Assembly (NCBI GenBank): GCA_023460995.1
Contig: JAEWOE010000006.1
Location: 372,001 to 436,000, forward strand
Direction of reading: 5' to 3'
Length of the DNA stretch: 64,000 nucleotides
From: Bacillota bacterium
GTDB taxonomy: Bacteria > Bacillota_I > Bacilli_A > RF39 > UBA660
The first letter of the stretch is position 1. The number at the start of each line of letters is the position of its first letter. This document shows, one piece after another, positions 1 to 7,594 of the stretch. The position numbers were made by a program, and so were the translations under genes. Under the pieces are notes generated by a model. The model did no database searches. It was not told the DNA's origin and saw only the letters and a list, made by a program, of their open reading frames with translations.

Positions 1-396
1 GGCACATCATATCATTTCTTAACATATGGAAATACTAATGACATATGTAAAGGAACATTAATATATGAATTTTATGTTACTACTCCTAGTTATAATAAAT
101 ATTATAAAAATGATTTATGTAAAGAAGCGCCTGGTTATAAGTATTGTCAAAAATGGGCTAACATTAACATGACTGAGGAAGAATTTACTAAAAACATAAA
201 AGATTATATAAAAGATTCTCAAACTGAAACACCACCTGAAGAAGAACCTGAAAAAGAGGATTATCTATTATTTCTTGAGATACTTAGAATTTTAAATAAA
301 TACAATATACCTATATTTGGAAGTATTGTATTGCTATCCTTAATGGGAATTATAATTTTAGCTAGAAGAGATAGTTTTGATTTAAAGGTTAAGTAG
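1..396 (+). CDS. C-terminal part of a membrane-anchored surface protein (5' end outside window)
   Basis: The frame is open from the first base and ends at TAA 394-396, so this is the last 131 residues of a longer protein. It has a Cys-containing stretch (residues 16, 46 and 54), then an acidic Pro/Glu linker, a single hydrophobic helix near residues 104-121 and a short basic tail (ARRDSFDLKVK). This is the layout of an exported protein with a C-terminal membrane anchor. An internal ATG at 169 would give 75 aa, but the upstream frame is continuous and looks coding. It lies just before the Tad genes on the same strand and may be the end of a surface component of that operon. No family recognised. 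Confidence 0.6.
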   Translation, partial: GTSYHFLTYGNTNDICKGTLIYEFYVTTPSYNKYYKNDLCKEAPGYKYCQKWANINMTEEEFTKNIKDYIKDSQTETPPEEEPEKEDYLLFLEILRILNKYNIPIFGSIVLLSLMGIIILARRDSFDLKVK

Positions 397-404
397 GTGA
401 ATTT

Positions 405-482
405 ATGCAAATAGGCAATTGTGAAGAAAAAATAGTTAAGAATATTAATCTCGCTAGAAGGCGACTTTGTAAGGAGGAATAA
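405..482 (+). CDS. possible 25-aa small ORF
   Basis: ATG at 405 follows a TAGGTG ribosome-site-like sequence (393-398). The frame runs 25 codons to TAA 480-482. The peptide is basic and starts MQIGNCEEK. Its last codons overlap the AAGGAGG of the next gene, an arrangement that could couple translation. It is too short to assign a function and could be fortuitous. Confidence 0.25.
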   Translation: MQIGNCEEKIVKNINLARRRLCKEE

Positions 483-484
483 AA

Positions 485-907
485 TTGAAAGAATCGTTTT
501 GGGCATATTTTATTGTAGTTCTTGGCATGATAGCAATAGGTTTCATTTTCTTGTTTCAAACGCTAACAAATACAGATGAACAATTAATGACTCTATTAGA
601 TGAATCTGTAAAAGGAGCTATGTTTGATGCATTAGATGTAACAGCTTATAGAAAAAATGAGACGGTGCGCATAGATAGGGAAAAATTTGTTGAAAATTTT
701 TTAAGAAGATTTTCACAAAATGCTTCACTATCTAGAACATATAACGTTAAAATATATGACGTTAATGAATTACCACCAAAGGTAAGTATAAAAGTCAGCA
801 CCTTGGAAACAGGAACGCTTGTTTCTGGTGGTGGCAAAACATCTGAAGAACTCGTTGAATATACAGTAAGTAATACTTTAGATGCAATAATTGAAACACC
901 ATATTAA
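485..907 (+). CDS. membrane-anchored Tad-cluster protein (DUF5411-like)
   Basis: A 140-aa protein starting at TTG 485 behind a strong AAGGAGG at 471-477. It has one N-terminal transmembrane helix (about residues 8-25) and an external domain of about 110 residues with no Cys. The layout, a short N-terminus plus one helix and a small soluble domain, matches pseudopilin- or TadE-like assembly proteins. It resembles small proteins I know as DUF5411 in low-GC Firmicutes, but that is by memory only. It sits between a surface-protein end and the CpaB-like gene, so a role in pilus assembly is inferred. Confidence 0.6.
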   Translation: MKESFWAYFIVVLGMIAIGFIFLFQTLTNTDEQLMTLLDESVKGAMFDALDVTAYRKNETVRIDREKFVENFLRRFSQNASLSRTYNVKIYDVNELPPKVSIKVSTLETGTLVSGGGKTSEELVEYTVSNTLDAIIETPY

Positions 908-927
908 TAGAAGAAAGGAAGAGGTTT

Positions 928-1758
928 ATGAACGATTTTGTTAACAAACTAAAAAGATTTTTTAAAAACAAAAATACAGTAACAATTATTGGTGTAATTG
1001 CTGTATTAGCACTATTATATTGGGGGTATAGTTCGCAAGTTACTAGTGCTGTAACACCAACAGAGGTTCCAGTTGCATCGGAAACGATACAACCTAGAAC
1101 ACAAATCACTGCCGCTATGATTACTACTATTGAGGTTCCAAATATTGCAGTAGTAACGAATGTGTATACTAATAGTAATACTATTATTGGTATGTATTCA
1201 AATGTAAATACTGTTATTCCAAAGGGTAGTATGTTTTATATGGAAGCATTAATTACCAAAAGTGAATTACCTGATTCAGCATTCTTTGATATAGATGATG
1301 ATCAGATTCCTTATATGTTCCCTGTAACATTAGAAACAACATATGGAAATTCCATATATCCAGGAAGTAAAATTGATATATACATGAAAGCTGAAGATAC
1401 AGATAATAAAGTTATGTTTGGAAAACTATTAGCTGACGTTATTGTTGTAGCTGTAAAAGATACACAAGGAAGTGATGTATTTGAAGATAGTTCAGAAGAA
1501 AGAACTCCTGCATATTTAATATTTGGATTATCAGATGATATTCATGTTTTACTTAGAAAAGCAAGTTATTTAAGTGGAGTTGATTTAATACCAGTTCCAC
1601 ATGGAGGAACACTTGCTAGTGAAGGCCAAACTCGTGTTAGTACAGAATACTTAAAAGAATACATTAATTCAAAAACTATTGTTCTTGAAGGACAAGGTGG
1701 TACAACTACTGATGATACTAAAGACGAAGCGAAAACAACAATAAAAACAGACGAATAA
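928..1758 (+). CDS. cpaB: CpaB/RcpC-like SAF-domain pilus assembly protein
   Basis: A 276-aa protein with a basic N-terminus, one transmembrane helix (about residues 18-35), then an external SAF-type domain (residues 45-110: VPVASETIQPRTQITAAMIT and IPKGSMFYMEAL) and a second beta-rich domain. This is the CpaB/RcpC arrangement. CpaB is an assembly factor of Flp/Tad pili, thought to act at the cell surface or secretin. A Gram-positive cell has no secretin, so a wall- or membrane-side role is likely. The C-terminus is a Thr/Asp/Lys-rich tail. It lies 20 bp after the previous gene and 14 bp before the ATPase gene. Confidence 0.75.
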   Translation: MNDFVNKLKRFFKNKNTVTIIGVIAVLALLYWGYSSQVTSAVTPTEVPVASETIQPRTQITAAMITTIEVPNIAVVTNVYTNSNTIIGMYSNVNTVIPKGSMFYMEALITKSELPDSAFFDIDDDQIPYMFPVTLETTYGNSIYPGSKIDIYMKAEDTDNKVMFGKLLADVIVVAVKDTQGSDVFEDSSEERTPAYLIFGLSDDIHVLLRKASYLSGVDLIPVPHGGTLASEGQTRVSTEYLKEYINSKTIVLEGQGGTTTDDTKDEAKTTIKTDE

Positions 1759-1772
1759 AGGGGTGATTAGTC

Positions 1773-3083
1773 ATGGAAGACAATATGTTCTCCCAAATAG
1801 ACTTTGGCGCAATTGAAAAATATTTAATAGATGACGATGTTACCGATATTTCTTATAGTAACGGTGGACAAGTTTGGTTAAAGACACTTTCAAAAGGTAT
1901 CTATAAGGTTGAAGATCCTGCAGTTAATAATGCATTTATGGAGAAACTTGCGTTTCAATGTTCTAATGTAATGGGAAAAACATTTAACATGGCACATCCT
2001 TTTCTCGATTCAGAAAGTGCTGAATTGCGTATGAACTTTGTGCACGATTCCATAGCAAAAAATGGAATAGCATGCGTTATACGTAAGACACCAGCCAAAA
2101 TAAGATTGGAAAAAGACAAGCTATTAAAAGAAAAATATGTTGATTTAGATATACTTGAATTTTTAGTTAAGTGTGTTCACGGACACTGTAATATTATTGT
2201 TTGTGGAGAAACTGGTTCTGGTAAAACAGAGTTTCTTAAATATTTAGCTGCACAAACTTTCAATAATGAAAAATTAATTACAATAGAAGATACACTAGAA
2301 CTTCACTTGGATAGAATATTTCCACAAAGAGATATTGTAGCTATGAAAACAAATAATATAGCATCTTATTCTGATGTTCTTGTAACTTGTATGAGACAAA
2401 ATCCAAAGTGGATACTTCTTTCCGAAGTTCGTAGTGCTGAAGCTGTAATGGCAGTTCGTAACTCCATTTCTTCAGGGCACTATATTCTATCAACTATTCA
2501 TGCTGATAAAGCAGCATCTATTCCAAACCGTATGTATAGTTTGCTTGAAACAAATCAAGATATTGAGCAATTTCTAAAATCAATTTATAGATACATTCAA
2601 ATTGGAGTATATATAAGAGGTTACCAAGATAAGCAAACAAAACGTTTTGTTCGTGAGATTGCTGAGGTTACAGAGTTTTATGTAACTGAAGACAATGAAG
2701 CAAAATTCAACCAAATTTTTAAGAAAACTACAAGCGGTAACGTCGTTAGAAATAAACCAAGTAAATATTTAGTATCATATTTAGATGGTCAAGGTGTTAG
2801 CCTTGATCCAAATGAGATTAAGGATACATCTGAAGAAGGTAATGCTATTCAAGGATTTGATGAATTTGTTGAAAAAACAACAAGCCTTGAAAATAATCAA
2901 ACATCTGAACAAGTTGTAAATACTAATATACAACCTACTTCAGTCCCTGAACCAACTCCTATTCCAAATGTTGCTCAAAATGTAGTACCACAGGAAGAAA
3001 CATTAGAGATGGTTAGCGGTGATTCTGAGGGAGTGACAGGTACAAGTAGTCAGGCAACAGTTGAGACGTTAAAGTTTGAGTAA
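1773..3083 (+). CDS. cpaF: TadA/CpaF-family secretion ATPase
   Basis: A 436-aa cytoplasmic motor ATPase of the type II/IV secretion superfamily. Visible are Walker A (CGETGSGKTEF, about residues 145-155), the Asp box (ITIEDTLELHL), Walker B/His box (WILLSEVRSAEAVMAVRN) and STIHAD. These are the hallmarks of CpaF/TadA, which powers Tad pilus polymerisation with TadB and TadC. The last 110 residues are a low-complexity Gln/Pro/Thr/Glu tail, unlike the compact C-terminus of typical CpaF. The CPAF N-terminal domain is short. It lies directly upstream of tadB and tadC in one operon. Confidence 0.9.
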   Translation: MEDNMFSQIDFGAIEKYLIDDDVTDISYSNGGQVWLKTLSKGIYKVEDPAVNNAFMEKLAFQCSNVMGKTFNMAHPFLDSESAELRMNFVHDSIAKNGIACVIRKTPAKIRLEKDKLLKEKYVDLDILEFLVKCVHGHCNIIVCGETGSGKTEFLKYLAAQTFNNEKLITIEDTLELHLDRIFPQRDIVAMKTNNIASYSDVLVTCMRQNPKWILLSEVRSAEAVMAVRNSISSGHYILSTIHADKAASIPNRMYSLLETNQDIEQFLKSIYRYIQIGVYIRGYQDKQTKRFVREIAEVTEFYVTEDNEAKFNQIFKKTTSGNVVRNKPSKYLVSYLDGQGVSLDPNEIKDTSEEGNAIQGFDEFVEKTTSLENNQTSEQVVNTNIQPTSVPEPTPIPNVAQNVVPQEETLEMVSGDSEGVTGTSSQATVETLKFE

Positions 3084-3104
3084 AGGGATAAAGGAGGAAT
3101 TAAA

Positions 3105-4007
3105 ATGACAAATCTAGTTTTCATTTTGGTGGCTGTAATAGCGATTTTCGTTATGGTTTATCGTAAAGAAACTGGAGAAAATGTATATAAGTATATTTCT
3201 AGAAATCTTCAAGGAATATATGAAAAATATGCACCATACTCCTTTAAAGTAATAAGAGAAAAGGTAAAAGATTTAGGACAAGAATATACAGCAAAACAAT
3301 ATGCTATACAGTTTACAATATTTGCTACAGCTTCTGCGATTATATCATACTTATATTTTTATAGTTTAATAATATCAATGATATATGTAGTATGTGCAGT
3401 ATCAGTTATACCTTTTCTTACATATTTGAGATGCAAAAGATTATATAGTGAATTCATATTTGAACAAATTCAGGTATATACAACAAATACAATTATGGAG
3501 TTCGCAACAACGCAATCTTTTGTTAAATCGATTGAAGGAGTTTATGAATCCGGGGTTTTAGAAGACCCAATTAAAAGTGATGTAAAAATGATGATAGACT
3601 TAGCTTATACTAATGGTACTATTGAACAATCACTAGATTACATGAACGAAAGATATAATTTTTATATTGTAAGAAACATGCATCAGTTATTCCTTCAAAT
3701 TAATAATGAGGGATCTAAGGATGCAGGTGAAGCACTGGAAAACATGTCACAAGATATAGATATGCTTGTTGAAAATGTCTATAGAGATAGAATGGATAGA
3801 TCAGCCTTTCATAAAAAGTTTTTGCAATTTGGAATTGTACTATATTTAATGATAATGCTAGTTCAATTTTTATTAGGATCTGAAACATATTTGGAAATGC
3901 TGGAAGAACTATGGGTTCAAATGTTACTACACGGAATAATTATAGTTAATACATATTTTTTACTAAGTGGTGAAAAATATTATAACGAAGATGTGGGGGC
4001 TGAATAA
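3105..4007 (+). CDS. tadB: TadB-like inner-membrane platform protein (GspF family)
   Basis: A 300-aa protein with an N-terminal helix, a paired hydrophobic segment near residues 70-105, a cytoplasmic helical domain (residues 110-235) and two C-terminal helices (about 240-290). This is the TadB/GspF layout. Such platform proteins couple the CpaF ATPase to pilin polymerisation. A GGAGG ribosome site lies just upstream. Its stop codon touches the start of tadC (4007/4008), so the two are translationally coupled, as TadB and TadC pairs usually are. Confidence 0.8.
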   Translation: MTNLVFILVAVIAIFVMVYRKETGENVYKYISRNLQGIYEKYAPYSFKVIREKVKDLGQEYTAKQYAIQFTIFATASAIISYLYFYSLIISMIYVVCAVSVIPFLTYLRCKRLYSEFIFEQIQVYTTNTIMEFATTQSFVKSIEGVYESGVLEDPIKSDVKMMIDLAYTNGTIEQSLDYMNERYNFYIVRNMHQLFLQINNEGSKDAGEALENMSQDIDMLVENVYRDRMDRSAFHKKFLQFGIVLYLMIMLVQFLLGSETYLEMLEELWVQMLLHGIIIVNTYFLLSGEKYYNEDVGAE

Positions 4008-4814
4008 ATGAATACATATGATCTTATGTTTGTTGTAATTGGTGCAATATTACTATTTATATTCCAATATAATAAAGTTATAGATGCTAAAAAGTTTATT
4101 ACTGATGTAGAACCATACTTTAGATTTTTAATGGAAGATGACTACAAATTTTTACTTAATCTAAAGTACAATGGTAATATTGATCAAGAAGGTGTTGATA
4201 AACTTTATAAAAATCGTATTAGAAATGGATTATTAACGATAGTTGTTTTATTTATTATGTTTCTTTCAAAGATGAGTTTTGTATATTTACTAATTTGTGT
4301 AATAGGTGGATACGTAGTATTTAAAATGGATTATCAAAAATTAAAAAAATATTATAAAAATAATCTACATCAAATTAATTTAATGCTTCCTTATTATTTG
4401 AAAAGTTTGGAGATTTTGATTCAACATTATACTGTTCCAGTTGCATTAAACAGATCAATTGAAACATCCCCTGAAATTTTCAAGCCAGGATTACGTAAAT
4501 TAACAGGTGCTATTGAAGCAGGTGATTCAAGTGTAGATCCATATATGGCATTTGCACAAGAATATCCAGTTAGAGATTCCATGCGTATGATGCGTTTATT
4601 ATATAGACTTGGACTTGGTTCACAAGAAAACAAACAAGAGCAATTAATGATGTTTGCGAGAACAGTATCTGCTCTACAAAATAAATCACGTGAACAACGT
4701 TATAGAACTCGTTTAGATAAGATGGAGAATAAGACAATGTTAATGCTAACATGTACTGGTGGAGGTATCTTATTTTTCATGATGTTGACTATGTTTATGA
4801 TGATGGGAACATAA
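4008..4814 (+). CDS. tadC: TadC-like inner-membrane platform protein (GspF family)
   Basis: A 268-aa second GspF-type membrane protein: an N-terminal helix, a hydrophobic pair at about residues 72-105, a helical cytoplasmic domain and a Met-rich C-terminal helix (MLMLTCTGGGILFFMMLTMF). It is paired head-to-tail with tadB without a gap. Together they form the Tad membrane platform. The next promoter starts 20 bp downstream, separating machinery genes from the pilin genes. Confidence 0.75.
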   Translation: MNTYDLMFVVIGAILLFIFQYNKVIDAKKFITDVEPYFRFLMEDDYKFLLNLKYNGNIDQEGVDKLYKNRIRNGLLTIVVLFIMFLSKMSFVYLLICVIGGYVVFKMDYQKLKKYYKNNLHQINLMLPYYLKSLEILIQHYTVPVALNRSIETSPEIFKPGLRKLTGAIEAGDSSVDPYMAFAQEYPVRDSMRMMRLLYRLGLGSQENKQEQLMMFARTVSALQNKSREQRYRTRLDKMENKTMLMLTCTGGGILFFMMLTMFMMMGT

Positions 4815-4833
4815 TGTAAACAATGTAAAGTTA

Positions 4834-4863
4834 TTTACTTATTTATACTTTGTGTGTTATAAT
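4834..4863 (+). promoter_or_regulatory. promoter for pilin genes
   Basis: TTTACT (4834-4839), an 18-bp spacer and extended -10 TGTTATAAT (TATAAT 4858-4863) lie 30 bp before the pilin start. A separate strong promoter fits the need for far more pilin than machinery. Confidence 0.7.
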
Positions 4864-4892
4864 TTATTTAAATAAAGTAAGGTGGTGATAAG

Positions 4893-5153
4893 ATGAAAGA
4901 AGCTGCGGGTGAAGCAAATTTAACTGTAATAGCAATTATACTTATCGGTGTAATCGCTGCTGTTGTTACTCCAATGATTAATAGTTACTTAACTACCTCT
5001 GCACGTAAAGGATGTTGTACAAATGCGGGTGGTTACTGGGCTGCTGGGTCTACAGGAAATACTGAAAGATGTAGATATAAAACTGCTAGTGGAGCAGAAG
5101 CTGCTGTAACTAACTATTGGAATGCTACTAATAAAACTTGTATAGATAGTTAA
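4893..5153 (+). CDS. Flp-like major pilin candidate with Cys-rich head
   Basis: An 86-aa protein with a short N-terminus (MKEAAGEAN), one hydrophobic helix (LTVIAIILIGVIAAVVTPM) and a small head with four Cys (a CC pair, then two single Cys). Size and layout fit a class III (Flp) pilin, and a dedicated promoter and strong AAGGTGG ribosome site (4879-4885) suggest high expression. It lacks the usual Glu at +5 after a Gly cleavage site, so processing is uncertain. It is the first of three small N-terminally anchored proteins in a row. Confidence 0.65.
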   Translation: MKEAAGEANLTVIAIILIGVIAAVVTPMINSYLTTSARKGCCTNAGGYWAAGSTGNTERCRYKTASGAEAAVTNYWNATNKTCIDS

Positions 5154-5170
5154 TAAAAGAGGTGTAATAT

Positions 5171-5602
5171 ATGCGCGAAGGAATAGGAAGTACAATGTTG
5201 TATAATATAGTTATTGTATTTATGTCAATCATCTTTGCTCTTATTTTAGGAACAATAGTATATTACAAAGCTTTTAAAGTTAATAAGGTAATAATATCTT
5301 CATTAGAAAAATATGAAGGGTATAATAGCTTGTCAATAAAGGAAATTGAATTAAATTTATCTTCAATAGGCTATCCAAGTAGAGAAGTAGGAAATTGTCC
5401 TATTAAAAATGGAATAGCTGCTTCAGCACCAGTTAGTAAGAACTACCGTTATTGTATATATTATTATAACAATGACGGTTCTTCACATTACTATAGTTAT
5501 GGAGTAATTTCATATATTACATTCGAATTTCCTTTTTTTGAGAGCAATTTTTTTAGTCTTCCTATTTATACAAGATCTGATAGGATATATAGATTTGGGT
5601 AG
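5171..5602 (+). CDS. minor pilin/TadE-like membrane-anchored protein
   Basis: A 143-aa protein with an N-terminal helix (residues 11-32) and an external domain with two Cys. A conserved block is shared with the next gene: a spaced CP, then (K)NYR(Y/F)C(I)Y. The two are paralogues of the same length. The fold class (anchored helix plus small domain, next to a pilin gene) suggests minor pilins or TadE/F-like pseudopilins. No peptidase for them is visible in the window. Confidence 0.55.
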   Translation: MREGIGSTMLYNIVIVFMSIIFALILGTIVYYKAFKVNKVIISSLEKYEGYNSLSIKEIELNLSSIGYPSREVGNCPIKNGIAASAPVSKNYRYCIYYYNNDGSSHYYSYGVISYITFEFPFFESNFFSLPIYTRSDRIYRFG

Positions 5603-5613
5603 GAGAGTGAATT

Positions 5614-6045
5614 ATGAATGAATCTATTTCTAATGCTTTGGTTTTTATGATAGTCATAACGGTAATAGGCATATGTTCAATAATAGTTTTTTTCTCTCTT
5701 GGCTACTCAAAAACCTATAAGATAAAAAGTAAGATAATTGATATTCTAGAAAAAAACGGAACTTATAATAATACAACCGTTAGGACAGAAATAGAAGATT
5801 ATTTAAAAAGTGCTAGTTATTCTAGTGATTCAAATAAGGCTGGTGAGGCATGCCCACAAATGGATGGTTTATCAGCAATCAATGTTTTGAAAAATTATCG
5901 TTTTTGCATATATGAACATCCAACAATAAAAGGAAGTTATTATACTGTTCGCGTATATATGACATATAAGATACCTGTTATTGGAGATTTCATAAATTTG
6001 AGATATCATATTGCAGGGGATACAAAAGTTATTTTTTCTTTCTAA
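5614..6045 (+). CDS. minor pilin/TadE-like membrane-anchored protein, paralogue
   Basis: A 143-aa protein, the paralogue of the gene 11 bp upstream. It has an N-terminal helix (residues 9-30), a predicted coil, then CPQMDG and NYRFCIYEH, matching CPIKNG and NYRYCIYYY in its neighbour. The two Cys may form a conserved disulfide outside the cell. Its stop precedes the AAGGAGG of the TadZ-like gene directly. Confidence 0.55.
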   Translation: MNESISNALVFMIVITVIGICSIIVFFSLGYSKTYKIKSKIIDILEKNGTYNNTTVRTEIEDYLKSASYSSDSNKAGEACPQMDGLSAINVLKNYRFCIYEHPTIKGSYYTVRVYMTYKIPVIGDFINLRYHIAGDTKVIFSF

Positions 6046-6058
6046 GGAGGTGTAATTT

Positions 6059-7021
6059 GTGAATGTTATTATTTCTAATAAATATCAGTCAATGCTAGAG
6101 TCATTAGATATTGATGTTATAAAAAGTCTAAATGGAGAATTTGAAGTTGACGAAATTATCAAAAGTTTTGAAAACTTCTATTTTCAAAGAATGATTTTAG
6201 ATGTAACTGCTATAAAAGATTATAAGAATATTAAGAATATTCAAAAATTATCGATCTCTCTAGATATGAATAAAGTCATATTGCTTTTGGATGATTCGGT
6301 AGAAAGTACTTCTACCGAATATTTGTCAAAACTTATTTCTATGGGGATATATAATTTTACAAAAAATATTGAAGGTATAATGTATTTGTACAACAATCCT
6401 AATTCTTATAGGGATGTAGCGCATATTCAGCAACTTGAAGTTGAGCAACCTACACCTGTTGAAATGGCTGGCGAAATTGTTCATACAACAACAGGTTCTA
6501 GGATTATCGGAATAAAAGGTGTAACAAAAGAAGCTGGATCTACCACTCTTACTTATTTAATGAAACAAGAATTGGAAAATAATTACACGGTAGCTGCAAT
6601 AGAGACAGATAAAAGAGATTTTATCTTCTTTAAAGGAAAAAATTTAATTAGTACAACATCTACTGAAATTGGTAATGTAATAGCAAAAAATAATGACTTT
6701 GAAGTATTATTAGTCGATATTAACGGAAGTAAGTCGGCAGAAAATTTATGTCACGTTGTTCTTTATTTATTAGAACCATCTATTATTAAAATTAACAGGA
6801 TGATGTTGGTTAGTGCTAAAGCATTAAAAGAATTAGAAGATAAAAAAGTTGTGCTTAATCGTAGTCTACTATCTGCTAGTGATGTCAGTGATTTTGAATA
6901 TGAATCAAGATTGAAAATATTTTATAATATGCCACCACTAAATGATAGGGAAAAAAATAATGTTGAGGTTAATAAATTATTACTTAAACTTGGTTTTGAT
7001 AGACAACAAGTTATAGAATAA
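6059..7021 (+). CDS. CpaE/TadZ-like protein with degenerate ParA/MinD ATPase domain
   Basis: A 320-aa protein starting at GTG 6059 behind AAGGAGG (6045-6051). Residues 1-125 look like a receiver-type alpha/beta domain. Residues 145-310 resemble the MinD/ParA fold of CpaE/TadZ. The expected KGGxGKTT motif is replaced by GVTKEAGSTTL, so normal ATP hydrolysis is doubtful. TadZ proteins position the pilus machine at the pole and often carry atypical P-loops. Position at the end of the Tad operon supports the call. Confidence 0.7.
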   Translation: MNVIISNKYQSMLESLDIDVIKSLNGEFEVDEIIKSFENFYFQRMILDVTAIKDYKNIKNIQKLSISLDMNKVILLLDDSVESTSTEYLSKLISMGIYNFTKNIEGIMYLYNNPNSYRDVAHIQQLEVEQPTPVEMAGEIVHTTTGSRIIGIKGVTKEAGSTTLTYLMKQELENNYTVAAIETDKRDFIFFKGKNLISTTSTEIGNVIAKNNDFEVLLVDINGSKSAENLCHVVLYLLEPSIIKINRMMLVSAKALKELEDKKVVLNRSLLSASDVSDFEYESRLKIFYNMPPLNDREKNNVEVNKLLLKLGFDRQQVIE

Positions 7022-7025
7022 TTTA

Positions 7026-7054
7026 TTGACATATTAGTTATAATAAGTTATAAT
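7026..7054 (+). promoter_or_regulatory. consensus promoter for VirB2-like gene
   Basis: TTGACA (7026-7031), exactly 17 bp, then TATAAT (7049-7054): a perfect sigma-A consensus. A second TATAAT sits at 7039-7044. AGGAGG follows at 7067-7072, before ATG 7080. Confidence 0.9.
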
Positions 7055-7079
7055 TAATTCAGATATAGGAGGTATAAGG

Positions 7080-7469
7080 ATGCTTAATATTGAAGTTTTA
7101 GCTGTATGTTCAGATTACTTAGGTGGTACAGGAATTCCAGGTAAACTTGCTCATATTATTTATTTAGTAGTTAGAGCAATTCAAGTAATTGTTCCAATCT
7201 TATTAATTATTTGGGGTATGTTAGATCTTGGGAAAGCTGTAATGGCTCAAAAAGAGGATGAAATTAAAAAAGGACAACAAACTTTTATTAAAAGACTTGT
7301 TGCTGCTATTCTTGTTTTCTTTGTTGTTGCAATTACTAGATTAATTATCGGATTATTCGCACCAAGTAGTGGTGGTAGTGGTAATGGTAGTCTTTTAGGA
7401 TGCATGAATTCAATTCTTAATTGTAGTGATGAAAATTGTAATGATAGACCTGAGGAAAGCGACTTATAA
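7080..7469 (+). CDS. VirB2/TrbC-like small membrane protein (T4SS pilin candidate)
   Basis: A 129-aa protein with a short Cys-containing N-terminus, two long hydrophobic helices (about residues 28-48 and 68-90) joined by a charged loop, and a Ser/Gly-rich tail with three Cys. Two helices with a short polar loop is the layout of VirB2-type pilins and of Gram-positive T4SS equivalents. It has its own perfect promoter and terminator, expected for an abundant subunit. A clear paralogue with a signal peptide is at 47667-48149. Confidence 0.6.
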   Translation: MLNIEVLAVCSDYLGGTGIPGKLAHIIYLVVRAIQVIVPILLIIWGMLDLGKAVMAQKEDEIKKGQQTFIKRLVAAILVFFVVAITRLIIGLFAPSSGGSGNGSLLGCMNSILNCSDENCNDRPEESDL

Positions 7470-7482
7470 AAAACATATTAAA

Positions 7483-7517
7483 AGTCAATAATAAATTATT
7501 TATTATTGGCTTTTTTT
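7483..7517 (+). terminator. rho-independent terminator after VirB2-like gene
   Basis: A 13-bp stem (7483-7495 with 7499-7511, one G-U), loop TTA, followed by a T run to 7517. Confidence 0.9.
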
Positions 7518-7594
7518 ATGCTATAATGTCATTAGTATAATAATGAAATTAAATGTAAATTTAGTTTGTAATAATAATTTGGAGGTCAATCTGT

